Assembly (NCBI GenBank): GCA_002790675.1
Contig: PFVP01000029.1
Location: 1 to 9,242 of the forward strand
From: Candidatus Moranbacteria bacterium CG_4_9_14_3_um_filter_45_14
GTDB taxonomy: Bacteria; Patescibacteriota; Minisyncoccia; Moranbacterales; UBA1568
Reading direction: 5' to 3'
DNA length: 9,242 bases
The notes below the pieces were generated by a model. That model made no database searches and was not told where the DNA came from. It saw only the letters and a list, made by a program, of their open reading frames with translations. Of the stretch, positions 1 through 6,052 are shown piece after piece (the stretch's first letter is position 1; the number at the start of each line of letters is the position of its first letter). Position numbers and translations under genes: made by a program.

Positions 1-2
1 TT

Positions 3-737
3 TCGAAATACGAGAATCTCGGAAACCAGTTGATCACACAGGAACGCATCAAAATCAAAACGCAAGGAGAGTCAGTACGGCCATCGCTTTTTTATTGGCT
101 CCGATATTATCGTGATGAACTCGGCATCGGACAGCATAATAGCGTCGAACGAGGCGATTTCCTGTTTCGTTCTGAGAATGGCAAGCGCCTATCCCCGGAA
201 GAACGTGAGCGCGTCAACCTTATCTTGAAATCCATCGAAGAGAATCTTCCTCTCACAGTCGATACCAAACAGCAGGAGATCATCTTCCCTGCCTTTCAAG
301 GAGTTTTGGTATCACCCAGAGAGAGTGGTTCTGGCAGGCTCTCCCAAACTACTGAACAGAATGTGGCGGGCAGGGAAATCCGCAATGGGATAGGCAATAT
401 GCCGATTGTCGCGATACCGAGCGTTCCTCTTGCTTCGAACGAGCGACAGACATTCTTTCACTCCATAGACCAGGCCGAAACACCTCGTGTGACGATTCAG
501 ACAGACATCCTATCTGAAACAGGGAGTGTCCCGCTCGCTCGCCACGATTTGCACAACAATTCAGGCGAGCCTGCCCGCCACGATTTGCACAACAATTCAG
601 GCGGGATGAGTTTTTCTTCCAGTCATACGTTTCCCGTAGAGAAAGATGTGAAGGAGCAGAAACCGCAATCAGCACCACACCTGTTCAATCCATTTAGCAT
701 CCGTCCCGTGAGTCGTAGAGAAGAAGACGATAAATGA
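3..737 (+). CDS. CPR-type conserved protein of unknown function, 5'-truncated by the window edge
   Basis: The reading frame is already open at base 3 and runs to TGA at 735-737. An internal TTG at 30 could serve as a start, but the codons before it read as ordinary protein, so the gene most likely begins upstream of the window. The visible N-terminal third (to about residue 95 from the TTG) is compact and charged: an aromatic segment containing FYWLRYYRDELG, then a helical segment with LSPEERERVNLILKSIEENL. It resembles uncharacterised proteins I associate with CPR T4SS-like clusters; I know no function for them. The remaining ~140 residues are rich in Ser, Pro, Gln and Asn and look disordered. 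No signal peptide or membrane segment is visible. The tail holds a 12-residue tandem repeat (ARHDLHNNSG followed by EP, then ARHDLHNNSG again) created by two palindromic DNA units. The gene precedes prgI in the same direction, which suggests a link to the secretion apparatus. Confidence 0.7.
   Translation, partial: SKYENLGNQLITQERIKIKTQGESVRPSLFYWLRYYRDELGIGQHNSVERGDFLFRSENGKRLSPEERERVNLILKSIEENLPLTVDTKQQEIIFPAFQGVLVSPRESGSGRLSQTTEQNVAGREIRNGIGNMPIVAIPSVPLASNERQTFFHSIDQAETPRVTIQTDILSETGSVPLARHDLHNNSGEPARHDLHNNSGGMSFSSSHTFPVEKDVKEQKPQSAPHLFNPFSIRPVSRREEDDK
537..606 (+). repeat. Two tandem REP-like imperfect palindromes inside a coding region (period 36 nt)
   Basis: The units lie at 537-570 and 573-606, and a 28-nt core is identical in both (540-567 and 576-603). 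Each unit folds on itself. Unit 1 pairs GCTCGCC (537-543) with GGCGAGC (564-570). Unit 2 pairs CCCGCC (574-579) with GGCGGG (600-605). Inside, GATTTG pairs with CAATTC apart from one T-T mismatch, leaving a CACAA loop. One outer pair differs between units in a compensatory way: T539-A568 in unit 1 corresponds to C575-G604 in unit 2. The 36-nt period keeps the host frame open and adds 12 residues per unit. Confidence 0.75.
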
Positions 738-743
738 TCAATA

Positions 744-752
744 TGTTATAAT
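744..752 (+). promoter_or_regulatory. Candidate extended -10 promoter upstream of prgI
   Basis: TGTTATAAT at 744-752 is a perfect TATAAT box (747-752) preceded by the extended -10 TG. No good -35 hexamer sits 16-18 bases upstream, which is acceptable for extended -10 promoters. Transcription would start near 759 and give a leader of about 100 nt containing the three-way junction at 783-834. This is inferred from motif match only. Confidence 0.4.
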
Positions 753-782
753 GGAGTGATCCTAGTCTTTCTTTTATCTTCA

Positions 783-834
783 CCCAGTGTAATTGCTCAC
801 TATTATGAGCACCCGCAAGGCGGGATTACACGGG
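783..834 (+). ncRNA. Compact three-way-junction structure in the prgI leader (unknown RNA or DNA element)
   Basis: Three helices abut with no unpaired base at the junction. The closing stem pairs 783-793 with 825-834 (10 bp, with A786 bulged). The second helix pairs TGCTCA (794-799) with TGAGCA (806-811) around a six-base loop. The third pairs CCCGC (812-816) with GCGGG (820-824) around AAG. All paired positions are Watson-Crick. It lies between a promoter candidate and the prgI start, so a cis-acting leader RNA is plausible, but a small mobile or recombination element with terminal inverted repeats is equally possible. There is no U-run after it, so it is not a simple terminator. It matches no riboswitch or ribozyme core that I know. 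Confidence 0.55.
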
Positions 835-859
835 GTAAATCTCGTATTCTCCCCAATCT

Positions 860-1267
860 ATGATGTTCAGCGTTCCACAATTCATTGATGTTGAGGACAA
901 GGTCGCCGGTCCGCTCACATGGAAACAGCTCCTGTGGATGATTGGGATGGGGGCGGTTCTTCTTTTTTTCTTCAATCTTTTCGACATTTCACTTTTTATC
1001 ATTCTTTCCATTCCGACGGTGCTTCTGTTCGCCGCCTTTGCCTTTTATAAGCCTGACGGGTTTTCCCTTACGACATTTATTTTTTATGCCATACTCTTCC
1101 TTTTCCGTCCCAAGGTAGCCGTATGGGAACGTCCAGTCAGTACCAGGCCGAAAGTTTTGGTGCCGGAGAAGAAAAATGAAGACATCGTTGCGCAACCGAA
1201 GGAAATAAATGAGGAAAAATTGAAAGAACTAGCGCGTATTCTCGATAGTCGGGGGACTCATAGATAA
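860..1267 (+). CDS. prgI: PrgI-family inner-membrane protein of a T4SS-like system
   Basis: This 135-residue protein begins with the typical PrgI-family N-terminus (FSVPQFIDVEDKVAGPLTWKQ), followed by hydrophobic segments at about 22-41, 43-62 and 68-82, a short basic/aromatic stretch (FRPKVAVWER) and a charged cytoplasmic-type tail. PrgI proteins are small membrane partners of VirB4-type ATPases, roughly equivalent to VirB3, in Gram-positive conjugation systems, and they occur widely next to virB4 in CPR genomes. Here the gene is 132 bp upstream of the TraC-like gene and less than 1 kb upstream of virB4, as expected. Two ATGs follow each other (860 and 863), and neither has a clear Shine-Dalgarno sequence. 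The start at 860 gives the full motif. The family call is confident; its exact role in this apparatus is inferred from context. Confidence 0.85.
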   Translation: MMFSVPQFIDVEDKVAGPLTWKQLLWMIGMGAVLLFFFNLFDISLFIILSIPTVLLFAAFAFYKPDGFSLTTFIFYAILFLFRPKVAVWERPVSTRPKVLVPEKKNEDIVAQPKEINEEKLKELARILDSRGTHR

Positions 1268-1399
1268 ATGATGTGAAGAAGAAAAACGATAATTGATGCA
1301 GGATAAGTGATGATTGATGAGGCAGAGTAAGAGGATAGGTGATGCATGATAATTGATAAGAGACAAGAAAAGAAAATTGATAAGTAATAGTAGAAAAAA
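1268..1399 (+). repeat. Cytosine-poor spacer with degenerate GATAAKTGAT repeats
   Basis: Only 5 of these 132 bases are C. Decamers of the form GATAATTGAT or GATAAGTGAT and close variants begin at 1288, 1302, 1309, 1334 and 1348. Two pairs (1288/1302 and 1334/1348) are spaced exactly 14 nt apart, and another partial copy ends near 1381. The stretch at 1334-1363 matches 3968-3997, downstream of virB4, at 26 of 30 positions. No ORF, terminator or Shine-Dalgarno sequence is evident. Confidence 0.6.
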
Positions 1400-2089
1400 A
1401 TGGAATTTTTGAAACCAAAAAATAAAAAAGCGAATACCTCCAGTACGCAGAAGTATGTGGAAGTCGATGAGATTCGTGACGGCATCATCACTTTGAAGAG
1501 TGGCGCACTACGTTCTGTTCTGCTTGTCTCTTCTCTCAACTTCGACCTCAAGTCGACGGGAGAACAGGATGCCATCATCGCTTCATATCAATCATTCCTG
1601 AATTCCCTCGATTTTCCTGTGCAAATCGTCGTTTCTTCACGACGTTTCAACATCAGCTCGTACATCAGTCTTCTGGAGAACGAAGAAAAACAACAGCAGA
1701 ATGAATTGCTCAGGTTTCAGATTTCCGAATACAAGGCGTTCATCCGGAACCTGACGGAAGTTTCCAATATTATGTCGAAGTATTTTTATGTCGTCGTCCC
1801 ATTCTCTCCGGTAGAAGACAAAAAGAACGGACTTTTGCACAAACTCTTCGGGATTTTCCGTCCCAGAGAAGCGGTCAATAACACGGGGCATCTCTTCGAA
1901 ACATACAAATCACAACTCCTGCAACGAGTCGAACACGTGGCGCAGGCTTTGAGTGGTACCGGGCTCAATATCACACCGCTTCAGACAGAAGAAGTCATCG
2001 AGCTTTTGTTCAACAGTTACAACCCGTCGCTTTTCACCACGGCAGTGATCAAGAATGTCGAGAACATAGAACTCTCTCAATTTCAGTAA
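1400..2089 (+). CDS. TraC/VirB4-N-like protein, stand-alone companion of the VirB4 ATPase
   Basis: This 229-residue soluble protein has no signal peptide or membrane segment. It starts with a short basic, low-complexity leader and continues with an alternating beta/alpha pattern: YVEVDEIRDGIITLKSG, then ALRSVLLVSSLNFDL, a helix with QDAIIASYQSFLNSLDFPVQIVV, and a C-terminal helix ending in PLQTEEVIELLFNSYNP. In VirB4/TraC/CagE proteins this type of segment forms the N-terminal domain ahead of the ATPase core. Here it contains no Walker motifs and ends 12 bp before virB4, so the two proteins probably act together at the cytoplasmic face of the membrane. CPR annotations commonly call such proteins TraC-like. 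The start at ATG 1400 follows an A-rich stretch without a Shine-Dalgarno sequence. An in-frame origin by splitting of an ancestral virB4 is an inference. Confidence 0.7.
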   Translation: MEFLKPKNKKANTSSTQKYVEVDEIRDGIITLKSGALRSVLLVSSLNFDLKSTGEQDAIIASYQSFLNSLDFPVQIVVSSRRFNISSYISLLENEEKQQQNELLRFQISEYKAFIRNLTEVSNIMSKYFYVVVPFSPVEDKKNGLLHKLFGIFRPREAVNNTGHLFETYKSQLLQRVEHVAQALSGTGLNITPLQTEEVIELLFNSYNPSLFTTAVIKNVENIELSQFQ

Positions 2090-2101
2090 AAATATAAAAT
2101 C

Positions 2102-3964
2102 ATGCCACAAGGAATCACTCTCCTCGATACTGAGACAGAAAAACCAGACGCTCTGAAAAAGAAAAGCGTACTGTCGATGTTCGGACGTCCGGAAATGAGC
2201 GAGAGCGAAGCGCTTTATCAGCGGGGCATCACCACTATCCGTGATTTCATCGCTCCGCCGGCCATCAAACTCGGTTCCAACGTGATGCAGATAGGCGGTG
2301 TGCTTTCTCGCACATATTTTGTCGTCGCTTACCCGAGATTTCTCTCGACGAATTGGTTTTCGCCTATCATCAATATCGATTTTGCGATGGATACAGCTCT
2401 GTTCATCCACCCGATCGATACGGCAGAAATTCTGAAGAATCTCCGGAAGTCATCGACACAGGTACAGTCGCAGATGCACATCGAATCCGAAGGAGGGAAG
2501 ATCAGCGATCCTGTTTTGGAAACCGCACTGGGAGACATCGAATCCCTGCGTACCAATCTCCAGCAAGGAACAGAGAAATTTTTCCGTTTCGGTCTCTATG
2601 TGACGGTGTACGGGAATGATGAGAAAGACTTGAATGACAAATGCCAATCGATAGAAGCCATACTGGAAGCACAGCTCGTCTATGCGAAACCGGCCATGAT
2701 GCGTATGGATCAGGGGTTTGCCACGACACGCCCTCTCGCTACTGATACTTTGGATGTGGCGAACAACCTGAACACCGAACCGCTTTCGACGACATTTCCG
2801 TTCGTTTCTTCCGACCTCTCCTCGAATGAAGGTATTCTGTATGGTATCAACCGGCACAACAACAGTCTGATATTGTTCGATCGTTTCAAAATGGAAAATG
2901 CCAATATGGTTGTGTTCGCCAAATCCGGTGCCGGCAAGAGTTACACCGTGAAATTGGAAGTGTTGCGTTCGATGATGTTCGGAGCGAGTGTCATCATCAT
3001 CGATCCGGAAAATGAGTACAAACATCTTTGCGATGCTGTCGGTGGTACGTTTCTCAAAATATCGCTTTCCTCGGAGGTTCATCTCAATCCTTTCGACTTG
3101 CCGACCAAGATAGGCGAACAGGAAGGGGCGGACATTTTCCGCAATACTGTGGCGAACTTGATAGGGTTGCTCCATCTGATGCTCGGTTCCATCACACCGG
3201 AAGAAGATTCCATCATCGATCGAGCCATCCGCGAGACGTACGCCATCCGAGATATCACGGAGTCGAGCGACTTCACTGTCTTGACTGCTTCTTCATTTCC
3301 GACGATGTCCGATCTTTATGCCGTTCTCGAAAATATGGAAGGAGCGGAATCATTGGCTGCTCGTCTCGAACGTTACACCGAGGGCATCTTTGGCGGTTTC
3401 CTTAATAGGCAGACGAATATAGAGGTGGACAATCAGCTTGTCGTGTTCAATATCAGGGATTTGGAAGACGAACTCCGTCCGATTGCTATGTATATCATCC
3501 TGCAGTTCATCTGGAATGAGATCCGTACGCATATGAAGAAACGTGTAATCGTCGTGGATGAAGCCTGGGTGATGATGCAACACGAAGATGCCGCCGCATT
3601 CCTCTTCGGCATCGCCAAGCGTTGTCGCAAATACTATACCGGCCTCACGACTATCACGCAGGATATCGGCGATTTTGCCTCTTCTCGACATGGCAAGCCG
3701 ATTATCACGAACTCTTCGATGCAACTCTTGCTCCGTCAATCCCCATCATCGATCGACCTCATCGCGGAAACATTCTATCTCACGGATCATGAGAAATTCC
3801 TCTTGCTTGAGAGCAATGTCGGAGAGGGGATTTTCTTTGCCGGATCCAAGCACGCCGCCATCAAAGTCGTCGCATCGTACAGCGAAGACCAGATCATCAC
3901 GTCCGACCCGCGACAACTCCTCGAAATTGAACAGGCCAAAGCGGATTTCGATGCGGGACGATAA
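2102..3964 (+). CDS. virB4: VirB4-family type IV secretion ATPase
   Basis: This 620-residue protein is the energising ATPase of a type IV secretion or conjugation-like apparatus, expected at the inner membrane with PrgI. The Walker A motif is AKSGAGKS at residues 273-280 (Lys279). The Walker B motif is RVIVVDEAW with Asp486 and Glu487. A sensor-like TTITQDIGDF follows, with Gln520, and then a conserved C-terminal region containing MQLLLRQSP. The roughly 270 residues before Walker A form the usual VirB4 N-terminal part (FIAPPAIKLGSNVMQIGGVLSRTYFVVAYPRF is typical of the CPR versions as I remember them). It is shorter than classical VirB4 (about 800 residues), consistent with extra N-terminal sequence being encoded separately in the preceding gene. 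The start at ATG 2102 lies 12 bp after the upstream stop and has no Shine-Dalgarno sequence, so translational coupling is possible. All catalytic motifs are intact. Confidence 0.92.
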   Translation: MPQGITLLDTETEKPDALKKKSVLSMFGRPEMSESEALYQRGITTIRDFIAPPAIKLGSNVMQIGGVLSRTYFVVAYPRFLSTNWFSPIINIDFAMDTALFIHPIDTAEILKNLRKSSTQVQSQMHIESEGGKISDPVLETALGDIESLRTNLQQGTEKFFRFGLYVTVYGNDEKDLNDKCQSIEAILEAQLVYAKPAMMRMDQGFATTRPLATDTLDVANNLNTEPLSTTFPFVSSDLSSNEGILYGINRHNNSLILFDRFKMENANMVVFAKSGAGKSYTVKLEVLRSMMFGASVIIIDPENEYKHLCDAVGGTFLKISLSSEVHLNPFDLPTKIGEQEGADIFRNTVANLIGLLHLMLGSITPEEDSIIDRAIRETYAIRDITESSDFTVLTASSFPTMSDLYAVLENMEGAESLAARLERYTEGIFGGFLNRQTNIEVDNQLVVFNIRDLEDELRPIAMYIILQFIWNEIRTHMKKRVIVVDEAWVMMQHEDAAAFLFGIAKRCRKYYTGLTTITQDIGDFASSRHGKPIITNSSMQLLLRQSPSSIDLIAETFYLTDHEKFLLLESNVGEGIFFAGSKHAAIKVVASYSEDQIITSDPRQLLEIEQAKADFDAGR

Positions 3965-4026
3965 GAAGATAAGTGATATATGATAATTGATAAGGGATAG
4001 AAGAGAGATTTTAATCATTCGTATAT
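3965..4026 (+). repeat. Second cytosine-poor spacer sharing the GATAAKTGAT repeat
   Basis: Just 2 of these 62 bases are C. GATAAGTGAT (3968-3977) and GATAATTGAT (3982-3991) are spaced 14 nt apart, the same spacing as the pairs before the TraC-like gene. A 14-mer (3981-3994) is identical to 1347-1360. The repeat also supplies the -35 box of the promoter candidate below. Confidence 0.55.
3987..4015 (+). promoter_or_regulatory. Candidate sigma70-type promoter upstream of the membrane/effector gene
   Basis: TTGATA at 3987-3992 and TTTAAT at 4010-4015 are separated by exactly 17 bp. Each box matches five of six consensus bases. Transcription would start near 4022, giving a leader of about 100 nt to the preferred start at 4126, or almost none to the ATG at 4027. 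It is supported by motif match only, in AT-rich sequence where chance matches are common. Confidence 0.35.
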
Positions 4027-4113
4027 ATGGCAGTACGGGTACGGGGAAATGCTCGAGAGGGAAGTCTTGAAAAGGCGAGATTTACGGGAGAAAAACCATC
4101 GCTTTTTTTGTAC

Positions 4114-4120
4114 GGAGGGG
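4114..4120 (+). promoter_or_regulatory. Strong Shine-Dalgarno that favours the ATG at 4126
   Basis: GGAGGGG lies here, with GGAGG ending 7 nt before ATG 4126. It is the best ribosome binding site seen in the window; the alternative in-frame ATG at 4027 has none. Confidence 0.55.
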
Positions 4121-4125
4121 TTGGA

Positions 4126-5820
4126 ATGATCGCTCTCCTCAAGGATTTGCTCGATTTGATCGGTATCGGTTCTTTGCCGGGCATAGGCACGATCATTACG
4201 ATTTGTTTCACGTTCCTCATCTGGATTCTGCTTGCCGTATTTGACAGCTCTTCTCGTGGAACGAGAAGCAATATGATGATAACGCGCGGTTTGGTGGTCA
4301 TATTTCTTGGAATGGTCGAGGCGCTCGGTTTCGGTCTCAATTTCCTTCCCATCGAGACAGCAATGGTGTTTGTGATGTATCAGTTGGCCAGAAAGGCGTG
4401 GAAAGAAGCGAAGAAAGAAGCTGAAAAAGAGGGGCAATCTTCAACTGCATCATTACAAAGAGAGCGTTCGGAAGAAGTGCGCCAAGCGAGAGCAGAGGCA
4501 CGAGCACAACAGGAAGAATCTTCACCAGAAAGAGAAGTATCAGAGCAGTCATTAATGCAAGAAAGATCGCCGGTCCCTTTGATGAATGAAAAATATCAAC
4601 AGTTTGCGAATAGAGAGAAAGCACGTTGGGTGGAAAATGGTCAGAACCCGCTTATTGAAGCTGGTCGTGCAAAACAGTTTGCAGAAACTGACTTTAGAAG
4701 TGAGCAACAATCTTTTGAAAAATATCGCGAAAGAGTAGAGGGGCTCCGGTCTCATATTGATGAAAAGAAGTCAAGTCTTATTGGGCGTGTAATGAATTTA
4801 CGCGAAATTCAAGGGCTTGAGCGAGAGCTTCGAATTGCTGAACGTTCTCAGAAATCTGCAGAACAAATGATGAAATCTCGTGAAGAACTCTTTACAGCGT
4901 ATGAGCTTATTTTATTTGAACAACAAAAACTTGCTCTCTTAGCAGAAGAGGCTCAAAAAGAAAAAGTTGAGTGGAATGAACGTAAACGCCTAGAGTTTAT
5001 TGAAGAAGAAAAGAAGAGGGATGTGAGTAACCTCGCTCGTACTCATAACACTTATTTTGTTCACGATATTATCGATGCCGAATGGAAGCCTTCTGCGAAT
5101 AATCGAGCAATCAATACAAAAAATCTTACTTGGAACGATCAGTTGGATATTTTAATAGGACTTCATCCGTCCATCTCTGTCTCTACTATTGATCAAGGGA
5201 GTGCGCATCGAACTTTTGGTGGCGAAGGGAGTTGGGGCGCTTTCATTTCTGGTGGACGTGTCCTTGGTGGTGGGCGTGATGATCTTGGAACTGTAGCGAC
5301 TGGTCTTCGGGATCGACGTTTTATGTCTAAGAAAGACACAACAACAGAAGCGATAGAAGATGCGATTAAAGGTAGAGAAGGTACTCATTATAATGAACTT
5401 GTTGTTGAACAGCCTGAAGTGGCAGGTGTCTATTGTCGTTGGTCTAAAAAAATGCCACCTCTTACTGAAGAGACTTCGCTTCAAAACGGTAATGGTGTTA
5501 GATATGATAGCTGGTGGGCAAGTATGCAAGATGTGATGGATAGAAATATTCCTATTTTTGTGATTGATACTAATAATCAGACGCACCTTATTCATGATAT
5601 TGATATCAAAAAACGGACATTCAAAGTTGCTAGATCACTAACTCCGGAAGATATTCAGAATATGCCAGGTATTTATAAACAACATATCGGATTTGACGCA
5701 GAAAAAGCAGCGGTCGGTCGAGTTTTTGACAGTGTGTTACATTTGCTTACTGACGAGGAAAAATCAAAGTTTACTCCGGTACAATCCTTAAAACAGGAAG
5801 AAATACCCGATCCCGATTAG
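4126..5820 (+). CDS. Membrane-anchored coiled-coil protein with a putative ADP-ribosyltransferase-like C-terminal domain
   Basis: From ATG 4126 the protein is 564 residues. A longer in-frame start at 4027 adds 33 residues but has no ribosome binding site and reads as unconserved basic sequence. Residues 1-88 form a membrane anchor: an amphipathic LLKDLLDLIGIGSLPGIG, a transmembrane segment at about 20-39, an Arg/Ser-rich loop, and hydrophobic stretches at about 54-88. Residues ~90-300 are a highly charged, mostly helical coiled coil. From ~310 a globular domain begins: YFVHDI (His313), SISVSTI (Ser351, Ser353), a Gly-rich segment, YNELVVEQPEVAGVY (Glu424), and a final alpha/beta part ending in an acidic tail. 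The His, then Ser, then Glu order, and the likeness of the Glu strand to the YNEYIVYD-type strand of PARP-like enzymes, suggest an ART fold. That is inference, and a non-enzymatic domain is possible. The coiled coil and C-terminal parts are AT-richer and prefer ATT over ATC for Ile, opposite to virB4, which suggests a replaced cargo module. Confidence 0.75.
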   Translation: MIALLKDLLDLIGIGSLPGIGTIITICFTFLIWILLAVFDSSSRGTRSNMMITRGLVVIFLGMVEALGFGLNFLPIETAMVFVMYQLARKAWKEAKKEAEKEGQSSTASLQRERSEEVRQARAEARAQQEESSPEREVSEQSLMQERSPVPLMNEKYQQFANREKARWVENGQNPLIEAGRAKQFAETDFRSEQQSFEKYRERVEGLRSHIDEKKSSLIGRVMNLREIQGLERELRIAERSQKSAEQMMKSREELFTAYELILFEQQKLALLAEEAQKEKVEWNERKRLEFIEEEKKRDVSNLARTHNTYFVHDIIDAEWKPSANNRAINTKNLTWNDQLDILIGLHPSISVSTIDQGSAHRTFGGEGSWGAFISGGRVLGGGRDDLGTVATGLRDRRFMSKKDTTTEAIEDAIKGREGTHYNELVVEQPEVAGVYCRWSKKMPPLTEETSLQNGNGVRYDSWWASMQDVMDRNIPIFVIDTNNQTHLIHDIDIKKRTFKVARSLTPEDIQNMPGIYKQHIGFDAEKAAVGRVFDSVLHLLTDEEKSKFTPVQSLKQEEIPDPD

Positions 5821-6052
5821 GTATGCAATTGCATTACTTCTTATTAACAATTCTACATTATTCGTTCGCAGATATAGGATAATCATGTTGACGATGTATT
5901 GCAAATTCCTAGAAGAAGAAATTTATGCAGAACAATCAGTAAAGGTTGGATAGAAAAAGGTGGTATTTCCAGGGGGTCTAGAGTATTATGAATATAGATT
6001 TCTGAAAGAAAGAGGTTTATAGAAAATAATTTAAAGAAGTAGTTATCTTGGT
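5821..6052 (+). other. AT-rich intergenic region with a possible decayed reading frame
   Basis: This 232-bp gap has no intact gene. ATGCAATTGCAT (5823-5834) is a perfect 12-bp palindrome directly after the stop codon, but no T-run follows, so a terminator role is doubtful. One frame reads 22 codons from ATG 5885 to TAG 5951, then 22 more from 5954 to TAG 6020, the second part containing FPGGLEYYEYRFLKERG. This could be a gene remnant. I see no convincing promoter here for the next gene. A purine-rich AAAGAAG about 13 nt before ATG 6053 is a weak, too-distant ribosome binding candidate. Confidence 0.4.

Noticed and set aside
537..606. Direct repeats considered as a CRISPR array
   Set aside because: There are only two units, separated by 2 nt (8 nt between the identical cores), inside an open reading frame, with no spacer-sized unique sequence.
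783..834. Cloverleaf-like fold considered as a tRNA
   Set aside because: It is only 52 nt with three helices, and has no acceptor end, T-loop or anticodon-arm features.
2450..3175. Long minus-strand open frame opposite virB4, 241 codons
   Set aside because: It lies wholly antisense to a clear ATPase gene, its translation is rich in His, Arg and Cys typical of shadow frames, and it has no recognisable motif.
4250..4268. 8-bp perfect hairpin with a GGA loop inside the membrane-anchor coding region
   Set aside because: A single perfect stem of this size can occur by chance in 9 kb, and it encodes an ordinary Ser/Arg loop.
5823..5834. 12-bp palindrome after the effector stop codon considered as a terminator
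   Set aside because: It has no loop, low GC and no following T-run; it may be a chance AT-rich palindrome.
5885..6022. TAG read-through or recoding to join the two 22-codon stretches
   Set aside because: TAG is used as the normal stop at 5818-5820, and there is no sign of suppressor use or of a downstream recoding structure.
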